Of a stretch of 64,000 nucleotides of DNA, positions 1 to 8,746 are shown one piece after another; the stretch's first letter is position 1; each line of letters starts with the position of its first letter. The DNA is from Solilutibacter tolerans (GTDB lineage Bacteria; Pseudomonadota; Gammaproteobacteria; Xanthomonadales; Xanthomonadaceae), in NCBI RefSeq assembly GCF_900155935.1, contig NZ_FTLW01000002.1, forward strand, positions 62,001 to 126,000, in the 5' to 3' direction. Position numbers and translations under genes: made by a program. The notes below the pieces were generated by a model. It did not search any database. It was not told the DNA's origin and saw only the letters and a list, made by a program, of their open reading frames with translations.

Positions 1-549
1 ATCGGTGTCGGGACGCGAGCCCGCCAACGTGCGCGGCTTGCCATCGACCATCAGTTTCAACTTGCAACCGCTGTAGCAATTGAAGTCACCGCGTTGCATG
101 ACCAGGTAGCTGGAGCGCCCCCACTCGGGATGATCACGAAAAATCAACTGCACTGTGCTGCGCCCGTTATCGATGTCGATGCGATCCTTCGCCATGATTG
201 ACGCGCTCAGCTGACGCCCTTTGCCCGCTGCGACATCCTGATAGTCCCAGAGATTCTGCAGGCGTCGTTCGGCGCGGGCCGCCTTTGCTTTGCTCTCCAC
301 CTCGGCGAACTGCGGCAGCACTTCCTTCGCGATTTGCGTGTCGGGATAGCGCTGACGCAATTGATCTGCCTGCGACAGCGCCAGCTCCCATTTTTCGCCG
401 GCAACTGCTTCATCAAACGTCTTCTTGAACGGTGCCGCTGCAGCTTCCTGTGCTGCAGCTTGCGCTGCAGCCGCCGCCTGCGGATCTTCCTTCTTGCAGG
501 CGGTGAGTGCGGCGACAAGCGCAACAGGCAATAGCAGGCAACGCATCAT
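1..549 (-). CDS. Putative lipoprotein, truncated by the left window edge
   Basis: An open frame runs from tandem ATGs (549 and 546) to the window edge, 183 codons without a stop. The N-terminus (MMRCLLLPVALVAALTAC) is a lipoprotein signal with lipobox LTAC. An Ala/Gln-rich linker follows, and the visible C-terminal part holds a Cys pair (CYSGC). The ATGs overlap the TGA of the upstream M1 peptidase, so translation is probably coupled. I do not recognise the family. An outer-membrane or periplasmic anchored protein is inferred from the lipobox; the C-terminus is missing. Confidence 0.7.
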   Translation of the reverse strand, partial: MMRCLLLPVALVAALTACKKEDPQAAAAAQAAAQEAAAAPFKKTFDEAVAGEKWELALSQADQLRQRYPDTQIAKEVLPQFAEVESKAKAARAERRLQNLWDYQDVAAGKGRQLSASIMAKDRIDIDNGRSTVQLIFRDHPEWGRSSYLVMQRGDFNCYSGCKLKLMVDGKPRTLAGSRPDTD

Positions 550-2492
550 TTCGCCGCCTTGCCGCCTGCTTCAGCCTTGGCGATGGTGTCCTCGACCGAA
601 CCGGTGGTGATCGGGTGATAGCCCGGCTTGGCCTTGGCGAACACCTGCTTGGCGAAGGCCATGCCATCCGGCGAGGCGACCAACGCGCCGTAGGTCGGCA
701 TGATCAGCTTGCGACGACCCACGCGCTCGAGGAACTTGGCTATCTCGGGGCGCGCCTCCACGTAGCCACTGCGCACGGTGAGCGGATACCACCGCATCGC
801 GACTTCGCCATTGGCAGTACCCGTGAAGTGATACGCATCATCCAGCTGCTTGAGCTGTTCCTGCGGCAGGGTATCCGGCAAGCCTTCGATGAAATGCACC
901 CACTCCTGCGTAAACCATTCGCTGGTCAGCTGAGATGCCGGCAACTTGCTGTCCTGCAACCATGAGGTGCGTGCGGTATCGACCACGGCGAACGGACGCG
1001 CCTGCACTTGCGGGGCGAAATCCGGGATACCCGGGTTGTAGATCCACGACTCGATCTGGGCCAACGTGGCCTTGCCCGGATGCTTGTCGATCAAGTTGGC
1101 CTTGATGTAGTCAAGGAATTGCTGAGTGGTGATCGACTGGAAGGCGAAGTGATCGAAATAACCCTTCAAGAAGGGGTCGAACACATCGCGGCCATAGCTT
1201 TGCTCCAGCCACTGCAACATCCACGCACCCTTGGTGTAGACGGTGGCGGATGACGACCCATCGGGATCGGCCAGCTCACCGGGTTTCAGCGCCATCACCT
1301 GCAGCTTCGGATCAAGCGTGGTGTATTCCTTCTTCAGCTCGTCGCGGTCGATGACATGCTCCATGTCGGCCATATCCTTGCCGTACATGTCCTCGGTGAT
1401 GCGGCCCTGCACGTAGGTGGTGAAGCCTTCGTTGAGCCATGCATCGCGATCGGTCGCGAAGGTGACCAAGTTGCCCGACCAGCTATGCGCCAATTCATGC
1501 GCGATCAGCGAAACCAACGACTTGTCGCCAACGATCACAGTCGGCGTGGCAAAGGTCAGGCGCGGGTTCTCCATGCCGCCATACGGGAACGACGGCGGCA
1601 GCACCAGCATGTCGTAGCGGTCCCAACGGTACGGGCCGTACAACTTTTCGGTGGTGACGATCATCTTCTCGGTGTCTTCAAATTCCTTGGTCGCCTTGTC
1701 GACCATCGCCGGTTCGGCCCACACGCCGCTACGCGCGCTGATCGGCTTGAACACCAGGTCACCTGCGGCGATCGCGAGCAAGTAGGACGGAATCGGCTGC
1801 GGCATCTTGAAGCTGTAATCGCCATCACGTGCGGCGTTCGGATCGTTGTCGGCGCTCATCAACACCATCACGTCCTTCGGGCTGGTGACATGCGCGGTAT
1901 AGGTGAAGCGGATTTGCGGGGTGTCCTGCAGCGGCACCCAACTGCGTGCGTGGATCTGCTGCGACTGACTGAACATGAAGGGCGACTTCTTGCCTTCGGT
2001 CATCGACGGCTCCAGCCACTGCAGGCCGGAAGCATTCGGCGAGGTGTGATACGTCACCCGCACCTTGCCGGGACGCTCCGGCGTTTCGATGGTGAGCTTA
2101 CTGCCGAGCAATTTGTCTGCCGTTGGCGACAACGCAAACTTCAGCGGCTGCCACTGGCCTGCTGCATTTTCGCCCTCGGCTTTCACGATGGTCAGGTCAC
2201 GCGTGTCCAGCACCAACTGCGTCGCGCTCTTGTCGACCCACTCCAGCGTGTAGGTCGCGGTCCCTGCCAATTCTTTCTTGCCGAAGTCGACACCCAAGTC
2301 CAGCGCCAGATCCTTGGTGCGCACCTTGCCCGGCTCTGCATACGAATGTTCATCCAACACCACGGCTGCCTGCGTCACATTGGTCGCGGGGGGAGGTGTC
2401 GTGGCCGTCGGCTGGGCCGGGGCGGATTCCTGTTTCGCACAGCCGGCCATCAATACGGCGGCAACGGAGAGCATCAGCACGGAATGGCGCAT
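546..2492 (-). CDS. M1 family metallopeptidase (aminopeptidase N / LTA4-hydrolase-like), lipoprotein
   Basis: Zinc aminopeptidase that removes N-terminal residues from peptides, 648 aa. The signal peptide ends in lipobox LMAGC (Cys18). The exopeptidase motif GGMEN lies at 305-309, and the zinc site is HELAH at 332-336 with the third ligand Glu355 in WLNEGF, an 18-residue spacing typical of M1 gluzincins. The C-terminal third matches the helical domain of leukotriene-A4-hydrolase-like members. The start is ATG 2492; an in-frame TTG 15 nt upstream would only add MRDCS before the signal. It overlaps the downstream lipoprotein gene by 4 nt. Periplasmic or envelope location is inferred from the lipobox. 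Confidence 0.93.
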   Translation of the reverse strand: MRHSVLMLSVAAVLMAGCAKQESAPAQPTATTPPPATNVTQAAVVLDEHSYAEPGKVRTKDLALDLGVDFGKKELAGTATYTLEWVDKSATQLVLDTRDLTIVKAEGENAAGQWQPLKFALSPTADKLLGSKLTIETPERPGKVRVTYHTSPNASGLQWLEPSMTEGKKSPFMFSQSQQIHARSWVPLQDTPQIRFTYTAHVTSPKDVMVLMSADNDPNAARDGDYSFKMPQPIPSYLLAIAAGDLVFKPISARSGVWAEPAMVDKATKEFEDTEKMIVTTEKLYGPYRWDRYDMLVLPPSFPYGGMENPRLTFATPTVIVGDKSLVSLIAHELAHSWSGNLVTFATDRDAWLNEGFTTYVQGRITEDMYGKDMADMEHVIDRDELKKEYTTLDPKLQVMALKPGELADPDGSSSATVYTKGAWMLQWLEQSYGRDVFDPFLKGYFDHFAFQSITTQQFLDYIKANLIDKHPGKATLAQIESWIYNPGIPDFAPQVQARPFAVVDTARTSWLQDSKLPASQLTSEWFTQEWVHFIEGLPDTLPQEQLKQLDDAYHFTGTANGEVAMRWYPLTVRSGYVEARPEIAKFLERVGRRKLIMPTYGALVASPDGMAFAKQVFAKAKPGYHPITTGSVEDTIAKAEAGGKAAK

Positions 2493-2658
2493 GGAGCAGT
2501 CTCGCAAATGGGGAAACCCCGAGTTTAGCCGCCATCGTCACGCGGGCGTGAACCACGCATCACTGCACCCGACTTTCGGCACGGGGGGACTTTTGGCATG
2601 GGACGCCAATCGCTAGCGCGTTGATCCTATCCATCACTTCAACCTACCGGCTCATGTC

Positions 2659-4917
2659 ATGGCTGCGCGCCCCGTCCCAACACTCATCGCCATCGCGCTG
2701 GCATCCGCCTTGTCTGCCCAGGCTGCAAAAGCAGACCAAGCTGCCCCGACTGCAACAGCCGATTACATCCCGGGCGGGCGTATCCCGCAGCTGCAGGGCG
2801 AGATCTCGATCGACGGTGTTCTGGACGATGCCGCGTGGGAAGGCGCCTTGGTGCAGGAAATCGCCTATGACATCCAGCCCGGCGACAACACGCCGGCACC
2901 GGTCAAGACCACAGTGCGCATCGGTTACACCACTGATGCGCTGTACCTCAGCTTCCAAGCACTGGATCCAGATCCAAGCGCCATCCGCGCCCACCTGCGC
3001 GATCGCGATAGCGCCTTCAACGACGACTGGGTTGGCGTGTTCTTGGATACCTTCAACGACCAACGCCGTGGCTATGAATTGATCGTCAATCCGCTGGGCG
3101 TGCAGGCAGACCTAATCAACGACGCGACCACCGGCAACGAAGACGCAAGCTGGGACGGTTTGTGGAGCAGCGCGGGCAAGCTCACGGAAGAGGGCTACAA
3201 CGTCGAGATGCGCATCCCGTTCTCTACGCTGCGCTTTCGCAATAATCCGGGCGACAAACGTTGGGGGATCTCGCTCTTCCGCAATTATCCGCGCGACAAG
3301 CGTCATCAATTGACCAGCCACAAGGTGCCGCGCAAATCCAATTGCTTCCTGTGCGAATGGACCAAGTATGACGGGATGGCCGGCGCGCAACAGGGTCGCA
3401 ATATCGAAGTGGTGCCTACGCTCACCATGGGCAAATCGCAGCTCCGCAATGCAGCTGGCCAGCCTTGGCAAAGCGGCGACAGCTCGATCGAGCCAGGCGT
3501 AGACGTGAGTTGGGCACCTTCGCCTGCGATGACCCTCAACGCCACCTTGAACCCGGACTTTTCACAGGTAGAAACCGATCAGCTGCAACTCGATGTCAAC
3601 AACAGTTTCGCGCTGTTCTATCAGGAGAAGCGCCCGTTCTTCCTTGAAGGCGCGGACTACTTCACCAGTCAGTTCGATGTGCTTTACACGCGCCAGATCG
3701 CCGACCCGGACTTCGGATTACGCACCACCGGTCGCACAACGAATGGCGCATACGGAGCGATTATCGCGCGTGATGCCACCACCCTGTTACTGGTGCCGGG
3801 CGTGTTGGGCTCGCGCTTCGAACAGCTGGACCAGGACGCGAACGTCGCCGTGGGCCGCTATCGTCATGACATCAACAAGAACGCCAGCATCGGCGTGATC
3901 GGCACGTTCCGCCAAGGCGATGACTACGCCAACAATGTCGTCGGCATGGATGCGCGCTGGCAGAAGGATGCGCACACGGCGAAAGCGCAGTTCCTGCACA
4001 GCCAGTCCGAATACCCGATGCGCATCGTCAATGCTTACGCGAACGAGCTGGGCAACGACGACACGCCAAGCGGCGATGCCTGGCGCATGGAATACAGCTT
4101 TGGCAATCGCAACTGGAGCTTCAATACCTGGCACATGGACATCGACCCCGGCTTCCGAGCAGATCTGGGTTTCATGGGCCAGGTGGGCTACGAGAAGTCC
4201 CTGATCGGCGGTGGCTACAGCTGGTTTCTCGATGGCAAATCGTTCAACCGCATCAACCTAAGGGCGGACTTCGATGTCACCCACCGCTTTGATGGCCAGC
4301 TGCTGGAGCGCGAACTCGAAGGGTCCATCGGAACGCAAGGACCGATGCAAAGCAGCCTTTCGTTACATGGCATGGCACGCAAGCGTTTCTGGCGCGGCCA
4401 GTTGTTTGATGAACGCTACGCCGATATCAACACCAACTTCCGTCCCAACGCCAAGCTGCAGCTAGGCCTGTATTTGAATGCGGGCACGATGCTTGACCTG
4501 GCTGCCGAAAAAACCGGCAAGCGCACGATGGTCGAATTTTGGGGCAATGCGAATATCGGGCGCGGCGTGGCGACCGACTGGAGCTTGGTGCATCAGGAGA
4601 TGCGTCGCGACGGCGGCACCGCATTCGAGACCATGGTGCTCAACGCGGGCAGCAGCTGGCAGTTCACCCCGCGCCAACGCCTGCGCCTGACCCTGCAAGG
4701 CAGCCAAGTGGAGCGCAATCCCGCGCTTTATGCCTTCCCGGTCAATGAGAAGGCGCGTGATTGGGCTGCGCAGATGGTCTATTCGTACAAGGTCAATCCG
4801 CGCACCGCGGTTTATGCCGGCGGCTCTTATGGCGCCTTCATGGACGATGACAATCCGGACATGTTCGGCAACACGCGTAGCTTGTTCGTGAAACTCAGCT
4901 ACGGCTGGCAGCCCTGA
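2659..4917 (+). CDS. DUF5916 outer-membrane protein with N-terminal CBM9-like domain
   Basis: 752 aa. A cleavable signal peptide (about residues 1-25) is followed by a carbohydrate-binding-family-9-like domain (SIDGVLDDAAWEGA near residue 50, to about 225). The long C-terminal part is rich in alternating aromatic and polar segments and ends in an aromatic, outer-membrane-like strand (KLSYGWQP). This matches DUF5916/CBM9 family proteins, thought to be outer-membrane beta-barrels; the substrate is unknown. It is divergent from the M1 peptidase across 166 bases and is followed by a hairpin terminator. Family assignment is firm; function is not established. Confidence 0.85.
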   Translation: MAARPVPTLIAIALASALSAQAAKADQAAPTATADYIPGGRIPQLQGEISIDGVLDDAAWEGALVQEIAYDIQPGDNTPAPVKTTVRIGYTTDALYLSFQALDPDPSAIRAHLRDRDSAFNDDWVGVFLDTFNDQRRGYELIVNPLGVQADLINDATTGNEDASWDGLWSSAGKLTEEGYNVEMRIPFSTLRFRNNPGDKRWGISLFRNYPRDKRHQLTSHKVPRKSNCFLCEWTKYDGMAGAQQGRNIEVVPTLTMGKSQLRNAAGQPWQSGDSSIEPGVDVSWAPSPAMTLNATLNPDFSQVETDQLQLDVNNSFALFYQEKRPFFLEGADYFTSQFDVLYTRQIADPDFGLRTTGRTTNGAYGAIIARDATTLLLVPGVLGSRFEQLDQDANVAVGRYRHDINKNASIGVIGTFRQGDDYANNVVGMDARWQKDAHTAKAQFLHSQSEYPMRIVNAYANELGNDDTPSGDAWRMEYSFGNRNWSFNTWHMDIDPGFRADLGFMGQVGYEKSLIGGGYSWFLDGKSFNRINLRADFDVTHRFDGQLLERELEGSIGTQGPMQSSLSLHGMARKRFWRGQLFDERYADINTNFRPNAKLQLGLYLNAGTMLDLAAEKTGKRTMVEFWGNANIGRGVATDWSLVHQEMRRDGGTAFETMVLNAGSSWQFTPRQRLRLTLQGSQVERNPALYAFPVNEKARDWAAQMVYSYKVNPRTAVYAGGSYGAFMDDDNPDMFGNTRSLFVKLSYGWQP

Positions 4918-4931
4918 TCTAGGTGTACAAC

Positions 4932-4956
4932 GGCCCGTGTGGATCGCGGGCCTTTT
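4932..4956 (+). terminator. Rho-independent terminator after the DUF5916 gene
   Basis: GGCCCG (4932-4937) pairs with CGGGCC (4947-4952) across a 9-base loop, followed by TTTT. It lies 15 bases after the DUF5916 stop and ends just before the convergent ubiE stop. On the minus strand no T-run follows, so it should serve only the plus-strand gene. Confidence 0.75.
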
Positions 4957-4959
4957 GCA

Positions 4960-5715
4960 TCAGGCCTTGTAGCCCGTGTGGATGGCCACAATGCCGGCGC
5001 TTAGATTGCGATAGCCGGCCCGCGCGAAGCCCGCTGCCTGCATCATGCCCTTCAATTCTTCCTGCGGTGGATGCTTGCGAATGGATTCCGCCAGGTATTG
5101 GTAGCTATCCGCATCGTTGGCGAACAACTTGCCGAGTTTTGGCAGGATGTTGAAGGAGTGGAAGTCATAGATCGGCTTGAACCACGCCGCGGTGACTTCC
5201 GAAAATTCCAGCACGCGCGCCTGCCCGCCCACCTTCAGAACACGATGCATTTCGCGTAACGCGGCATCCTTGTCGGTGACGTTGCGCAGGCCGAAGGCGA
5301 TCGTCACCAAGTCAAAACTGGCATCAGGAAACGGTAGTTTCTCTGCGTTGCATTGCACGTATTCGAAGCCGCGTACATTGCCGCGATCAGTCATGCGGTC
5401 GCGTCCGACTTTCAGCATCGACACATTGATGTCGCCAAGGACGAGTTCACCCTTTTCACCAACGCGGTCTTTCAGCAGCGCGGCGATGTCGCCGGTACCA
5501 CCTGCCAGGTCGAGGATGCGATCCCCCGGCTTCACCTGCGCGGTGGCGACGAAGTAACGCTTCCACACACGATGGATGCCCAGCGACATCAAATCGTTCA
5601 TCAAGTCGTAGCTGGAGGCGACCGACGTGAACACTTCACCCACCAGCTTCTGCTTCTGGCCGGTGGGAACGTCGCGATAGCCGAAATGGGTGGTGCTTTG
5701 GTCTTTGTCGTCCAT
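4960..5715 (-). CDS. ubiE: UbiE, demethylmenaquinone / 2-polyprenyl-benzoquinol methyltransferase
   Basis: SAM-dependent C-methylation step of ubiquinone and menaquinone synthesis, cytosolic and membrane-associated. 251 aa, the usual length. It shows the family N-terminus [12 protein letters not shown] motif [11 protein letters not shown] near residue 70, the signature FGLRNV near 140, and the conserved C-terminus [12 protein letters not shown]. The frame stays open to 5982, but that extension is low-complexity and unlike the family, so ATG 5715 is chosen. It stands alone between a terminator and the end of the lipid operon. Confidence 0.96.
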   Translation of the reverse strand: MDDKDQSTTHFGYRDVPTGQKQKLVGEVFTSVASSYDLMNDLMSLGIHRVWKRYFVATAQVKPGDRILDLAGGTGDIAALLKDRVGEKGELVLGDINVSMLKVGRDRMTDRGNVRGFEYVQCNAEKLPFPDASFDLVTIAFGLRNVTDKDAALREMHRVLKVGGQARVLEFSEVTAAWFKPIYDFHSFNILPKLGKLFANDADSYQYLAESIRKHPPQEELKGMMQAAGFARAGYRNLSAGIVAIHTGYKA

Positions 5716-5788
5716 GCCGTGATTATCGCACCCCGTGGGCAGCGCGCATGCCAACGGCCGATGAAGGCCCGAGTCGATGCCCGCCCAA

Positions 5789-5812
5789 CGTCTGCGCGAC
5801 ATCACGCAGACG
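5789..5812 (-). terminator. Inverted repeat at the end of the sigma/lipid operon, terminator-like
   Basis: CGTCTGCG (5789-5796) and CGCAGACG (5805-5812) form a perfect 8-bp stem with an 8-base loop, about 15 bases after the lipocalin stop. There is no T-tract, so this may be a rho-dependent stop, an mRNA 3' stabiliser, or a site for ubiE control. The rest of 5716-5827 holds nothing else I recognise. Confidence 0.4.
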
Positions 5813-5827
5813 CATTGAGGCACGGGC

Positions 5828-6361
5828 TCAATGTCCGGCCGGCCACCGCTGCGGGACACGACGCAACTGGCTGGCGTCGTAGCCCATGTCGACCAACTTC
5901 TTGACCAAGGCCCGGTAACGCGCCTCATCCATGATGGGCGTGCGCGCCATGATCCACGCGTAATCGCGTTTGCTGCGCGCAACGATCGTGTCGCTGTAAT
6001 CAGGGGCGATATCCACGATCACGTATTCGGCCTGTATCGGCCACATGAACTGCATCCCCCACACGGCGTTGCCGGTGCCGGGCACGACGCGGCCGACGGG
6101 GTGCATGGTTTTTTCAGGCGCATCGAAGCTGCCCTTGCGCTGTTGGTAAACCGTGGCGATGCGGCCATCCGGTCGCAACGCATAAGTCTCAACGGCATTG
6201 TGTGCGCCCTTGTCGAAGGGCCCCTCGACGTGGGCAATGACGTACCACTTGCCCATGAAGCGCGGCAGATCCACCTGCGACACGGGCGGGATGGTGGGCG
6301 GTGAACTGGCACAGCTCGTCAACAACAGACCAAACGCAGCGGCCAAGGCAGACTTCTTCAT
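5828..6361 (-). CDS. blc: Lipocalin family lipoprotein (Blc-like)
   Basis: 177 aa. Signal peptide with lipobox LLTSC (Cys17), then a lipocalin domain with the bacterial signature [16 protein letters not shown] near residues 34-50 and the conserved C-terminal YAWIMARTP. Blc-type lipocalins are outer-membrane anchored and bind lysophospholipids or fatty acids. It is the last gene of the operon; ATG 6361 lies one base after the stop of the SAM methyltransferase. Its place behind acyl-modifying enzymes suggests transport or storage of the modified lipid (inference). The upstream in-frame extension overlaps the neighbour and lacks a signal peptide. Confidence 0.9.
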   Translation of the reverse strand: MKKSALAAAFGLLLTSCASSPPTIPPVSQVDLPRFMGKWYVIAHVEGPFDKGAHNAVETYALRPDGRIATVYQQRKGSFDAPEKTMHPVGRVVPGTGNAVWGMQFMWPIQAEYVIVDIAPDYSDTIVARSKRDYAWIMARTPIMDEARYRALVKKLVDMGYDASQLRRVPQRWPAGH

Positions 6362-6362
6362 G

Positions 6363-7439
6363 TCATCCCTCCCGGTTGAAACGATAGTGGGCAACCATCC
6401 ATTCCCGGCCTTGGTCGTAGCCGAACAATTCGGCGCAGGACATCCAGAACATGCGCCAACGCTGAAACCACAACGGCGCGGCATCGCCGTAGGCCGGTTG
6501 CAGCGTGGCCATCACGGCGTCTTTCTGCGCGTCCTGACGTTCCAGCCAATGATTGGACGTGCGCTCGTAATGGGTGCCGTCGACCAGCCAACGACGTTCG
6601 ATGGCCAGCGCCTCCTGGAAATGCAGCAGGGTGTCCGCGGCCGGCATCAGGCCGCCGGTGAAGAAATGGCGCCCCATCCAGTTGTCCTCGCCTTCGGTTT
6701 CGAACGGATAGAGGAATTCGCGATGGCAAAAAATATGCACGAACAACTTTCCGCCCGGGCGCAGTGCGGCGCCGATGCGCCCCATCAGTGTGCGGTAGTT
6801 GCGCATGTGCTCGAACATCTCGATCGACACGCAGCGATCAAACGACGCTTCGGGCAATGGCAAGGTGTTGACGTCCTGGGTGATGACCTTGACATGGTGG
6901 AACCCCGACTCGCGGCAGCGCTGCTCGATGAAGGCCCGTTGCGGCGCAGAGTTGGATACCGCCGTGATGCGGGCATTCGGATAGTGTTCGGCCATCCATA
7001 AGGTGAGCGAACCCCAGCCGCAGCCCAACTCCAGGATGTCTTGGCCGTCAGCAAGCGCGGCACGTTCGCTGTAGAGGGCGAGCATCGCTTCCTCGGCCTG
7101 TGCCAAGGTTTCCTTTCCGGTCGGGTAATAGCAGCTGGAATACTTCAGCCGCGGGCCCAGGCATTGGCGGAAAAAGTCGGCAGGTAGTTCGTAGTGTTGG
7201 CGATTGGCCGCATCCACGTGCACGGCCACCGGGCTCTCGCGCAAGCCCGCGATGCGTGCAGCCATGCGGTCTGCCACCACTTCAACGCCACCAGCGCTTT
7301 CCTCGCGCAGTCGATCCGCGCACAAGCGGCGAATCCCGTAGCGCAGCACGGGATCGGGCAACCAACCGCGCTCGGCCAAGCCCAGCAAGCCGGGAGCGGG
7401 GTGATCGGTCGCGAGTTCATTCGCGATCAGTGCGTTCAT
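6363..7439 (-). CDS. Cyclopropane-fatty-acyl-phospholipid synthase-family methyltransferase, short form
   Basis: 358 aa SAM-dependent methyltransferase of the CFA synthase family. SAM motif I ILELGCGWGSLTLWMAEH lies at 135-152, and the family segment LKYSSCYYPTGKETLAQAE at 98-116. It is shorter than classical Cfa and diverges from the second copy at 8747-10024. In Rhodobacter, CFA-like enzymes methylate unsaturated acyl chains without cyclopropanation (UfaM, furan fatty-acid route); one of the two copies here may do that (inference). ATG 7439 overlaps the DUF1295 stop by 4 nt. The frame remains open to 7763, but that part overlaps DUF1295 and is discarded. Confidence 0.85.
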   Translation of the reverse strand: MNALIANELATDHPAPGLLGLAERGWLPDPVLRYGIRRLCADRLREESAGGVEVVADRMAARIAGLRESPVAVHVDAANRQHYELPADFFRQCLGPRLKYSSCYYPTGKETLAQAEEAMLALYSERAALADGQDILELGCGWGSLTLWMAEHYPNARITAVSNSAPQRAFIEQRCRESGFHHVKVITQDVNTLPLPEASFDRCVSIEMFEHMRNYRTLMGRIGAALRPGGKLFVHIFCHREFLYPFETEGEDNWMGRHFFTGGLMPAADTLLHFQEALAIERRWLVDGTHYERTSNHWLERQDAQKDAVMATLQPAYGDAAPLWFQRWRMFWMSCAELFGYDQGREWMVAHYRFNREG

Positions 7440-8209
7440 CGGGGACTCCTTGGAAACCACGGGATCAGCATCGAGGTCGTGCGTTGGTACTCGCGATACG
7501 CATCGCCGCGGCTGCGCAGGGACTGCGCCTCCGTCCACGGGATGCCGGACAGCCAACGCAGGAAGATGTACATGAGGATCGGGCCGAGCCACGCCAACCA
7601 CGCCATCGGCGCCCCCCACGCAAGCAAGGGATAAGCGAACCAGTGCACCCACTCGAAGAAATAATTGGGATGACGCGAATATCGCCACCAGCCGACTCGA
7701 CAGACTTGTCCGCGGTTGGCGGGATTGGCGCGGAACGCGGCCAGCTGTGCATCCGCCCGCCACTCGCCCACCACCGCGATCACCCAGATCGCGATGGCGA
7801 AGACATCGGTGGCGCCGAAGTCACCTTCCGGATTCGCGGCAACGGGGACAAACGGCAACGCGAACAGCGCGATCAAGAGCGCCTGCGCCATGAAGAAACC
7901 GAACCACTTGCGCTGATCGTTGCCCCAATGCTGGCGCAGATAGGCGTAGCGGCCATCCTCGCTCTCGCCCAGCACGCGCTTGACCAGGTGCAGCCCCAAA
8001 CGCATCGACCAGAGCCCTGCGATCGTCGCTAACAGCAGGCGCGGCAAGGTAGCCCCTTCGCCCAACCAGGCCATGATCAAGGCGGCCACGCCCAAACCGA
8101 ACGCCCACACGGCATCCACCAACGTTGCATTGCCCGTGCGTCGCTGCCACGCCCAGGCCAGCACCTGCGCGATGATCGCCACGACCAACACCACGCACCA
8201 TGCCTTCAT
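7436..8209 (-). CDS. DUF1295 membrane protein (steroid 5-alpha-reductase-like fold)
   Basis: 257 aa polytopic membrane protein with about six hydrophobic segments. The C-terminal signature YSRHPNYFFEWVHW, near residue 190, is typical of DUF1295 and related steroid-reductase / isoprenylcysteine-methyltransferase-fold proteins, which act on membrane-embedded lipids. The reaction of DUF1295 itself is not established. It overlaps both neighbours by ATGA junctions, so it belongs to the lipid operon. A role as a reductase or isomerase of the modified acyl chain is inference. Confidence 0.85.
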   Translation of the reverse strand: MKAWCVVLVVAIIAQVLAWAWQRRTGNATLVDAVWAFGLGVAALIMAWLGEGATLPRLLLATIAGLWSMRLGLHLVKRVLGESEDGRYAYLRQHWGNDQRKWFGFFMAQALLIALFALPFVPVAANPEGDFGATDVFAIAIWVIAVVGEWRADAQLAAFRANPANRGQVCRVGWWRYSRHPNYFFEWVHWFAYPLLAWGAPMAWLAWLGPILMYIFLRWLSGIPWTEAQSLRSRGDAYREYQRTTSMLIPWFPRSPR

Positions 8210-8745
8210 GTCGTCGCTCCTTGGCGACGCACACGCGTCGCGGGATCCATCGCCGCCATATGCGCGATCAGCGGCACCGCAATCGCCCAACCGATGGCCA
8301 ATGCGGCCAAGGTGAACCACGGTGGGGATGGCAGCGTGACCGCAGAAAACACGCGTTCCGCGCCCCAGTACGCCGATGGCCCACCCACGGCGCCCAGCAC
8401 CGCCGCCATTCGCGGACGACCGCGCATCCATCGCAATGAATGATTGAAGGTCATCGCGAAGGCCACCCACAAGGCCAGTATCCAGGCCGGAGCGAACCAA
8501 GCAGGGCTGGGCGATGCGTATTCAACCCATCCTGTCGCAGACCACACACCATCCAGCACGCAGCCGATCACGAAGGCGCACGACATCGCCATCAGGTCGC
8601 CGCGGCGTGAATCACTGAAGGCGAATTGCAGGGCCACGAAAACCGCGCAGGCGAGGATGCCGCGCCACGCCTGCCCCATGCCTGCGCCATGGATCACGAT
8701 GAGTGATGCGATCTGATACCCGATGGCATTGATCCATGCGCGCAT
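8206..8745 (-). CDS. DUF2878 integral membrane protein
   Basis: 179 aa, almost entirely hydrophobic with about five transmembrane segments and short basic loops. It matches DUF2878, a family seen beside cyclopropane-synthase, DUF1365 and DUF1295 genes; no biochemical role is known to me. ATG 8745 lies one base after the cfa stop and the gene ends by ATGA overlap into DUF1295. It could be a membrane scaffold or carrier for the pathway, but nothing in the sequence shows that. Confidence 0.8.
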   Translation of the reverse strand: MRAWINAIGYQIASLIVIHGAGMGQAWRGILACAVFVALQFAFSDSRRGDLMAMSCAFVIGCVLDGVWSATGWVEYASPSPAWFAPAWILALWVAFAMTFNHSLRWMRGRPRMAAVLGAVGGPSAYWGAERVFSAVTLPSPPWFTLAALAIGWAIAVPLIAHMAAMDPATRVRRQGATT

Positions 8746-8746
8746 G

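Noticed and set aside
1356-2528. A 390-codon plus-strand frame opposite the M1 peptidase
   Set aside because: Shadow; the minus-strand protein has intact HELAH and GGMEN motifs.
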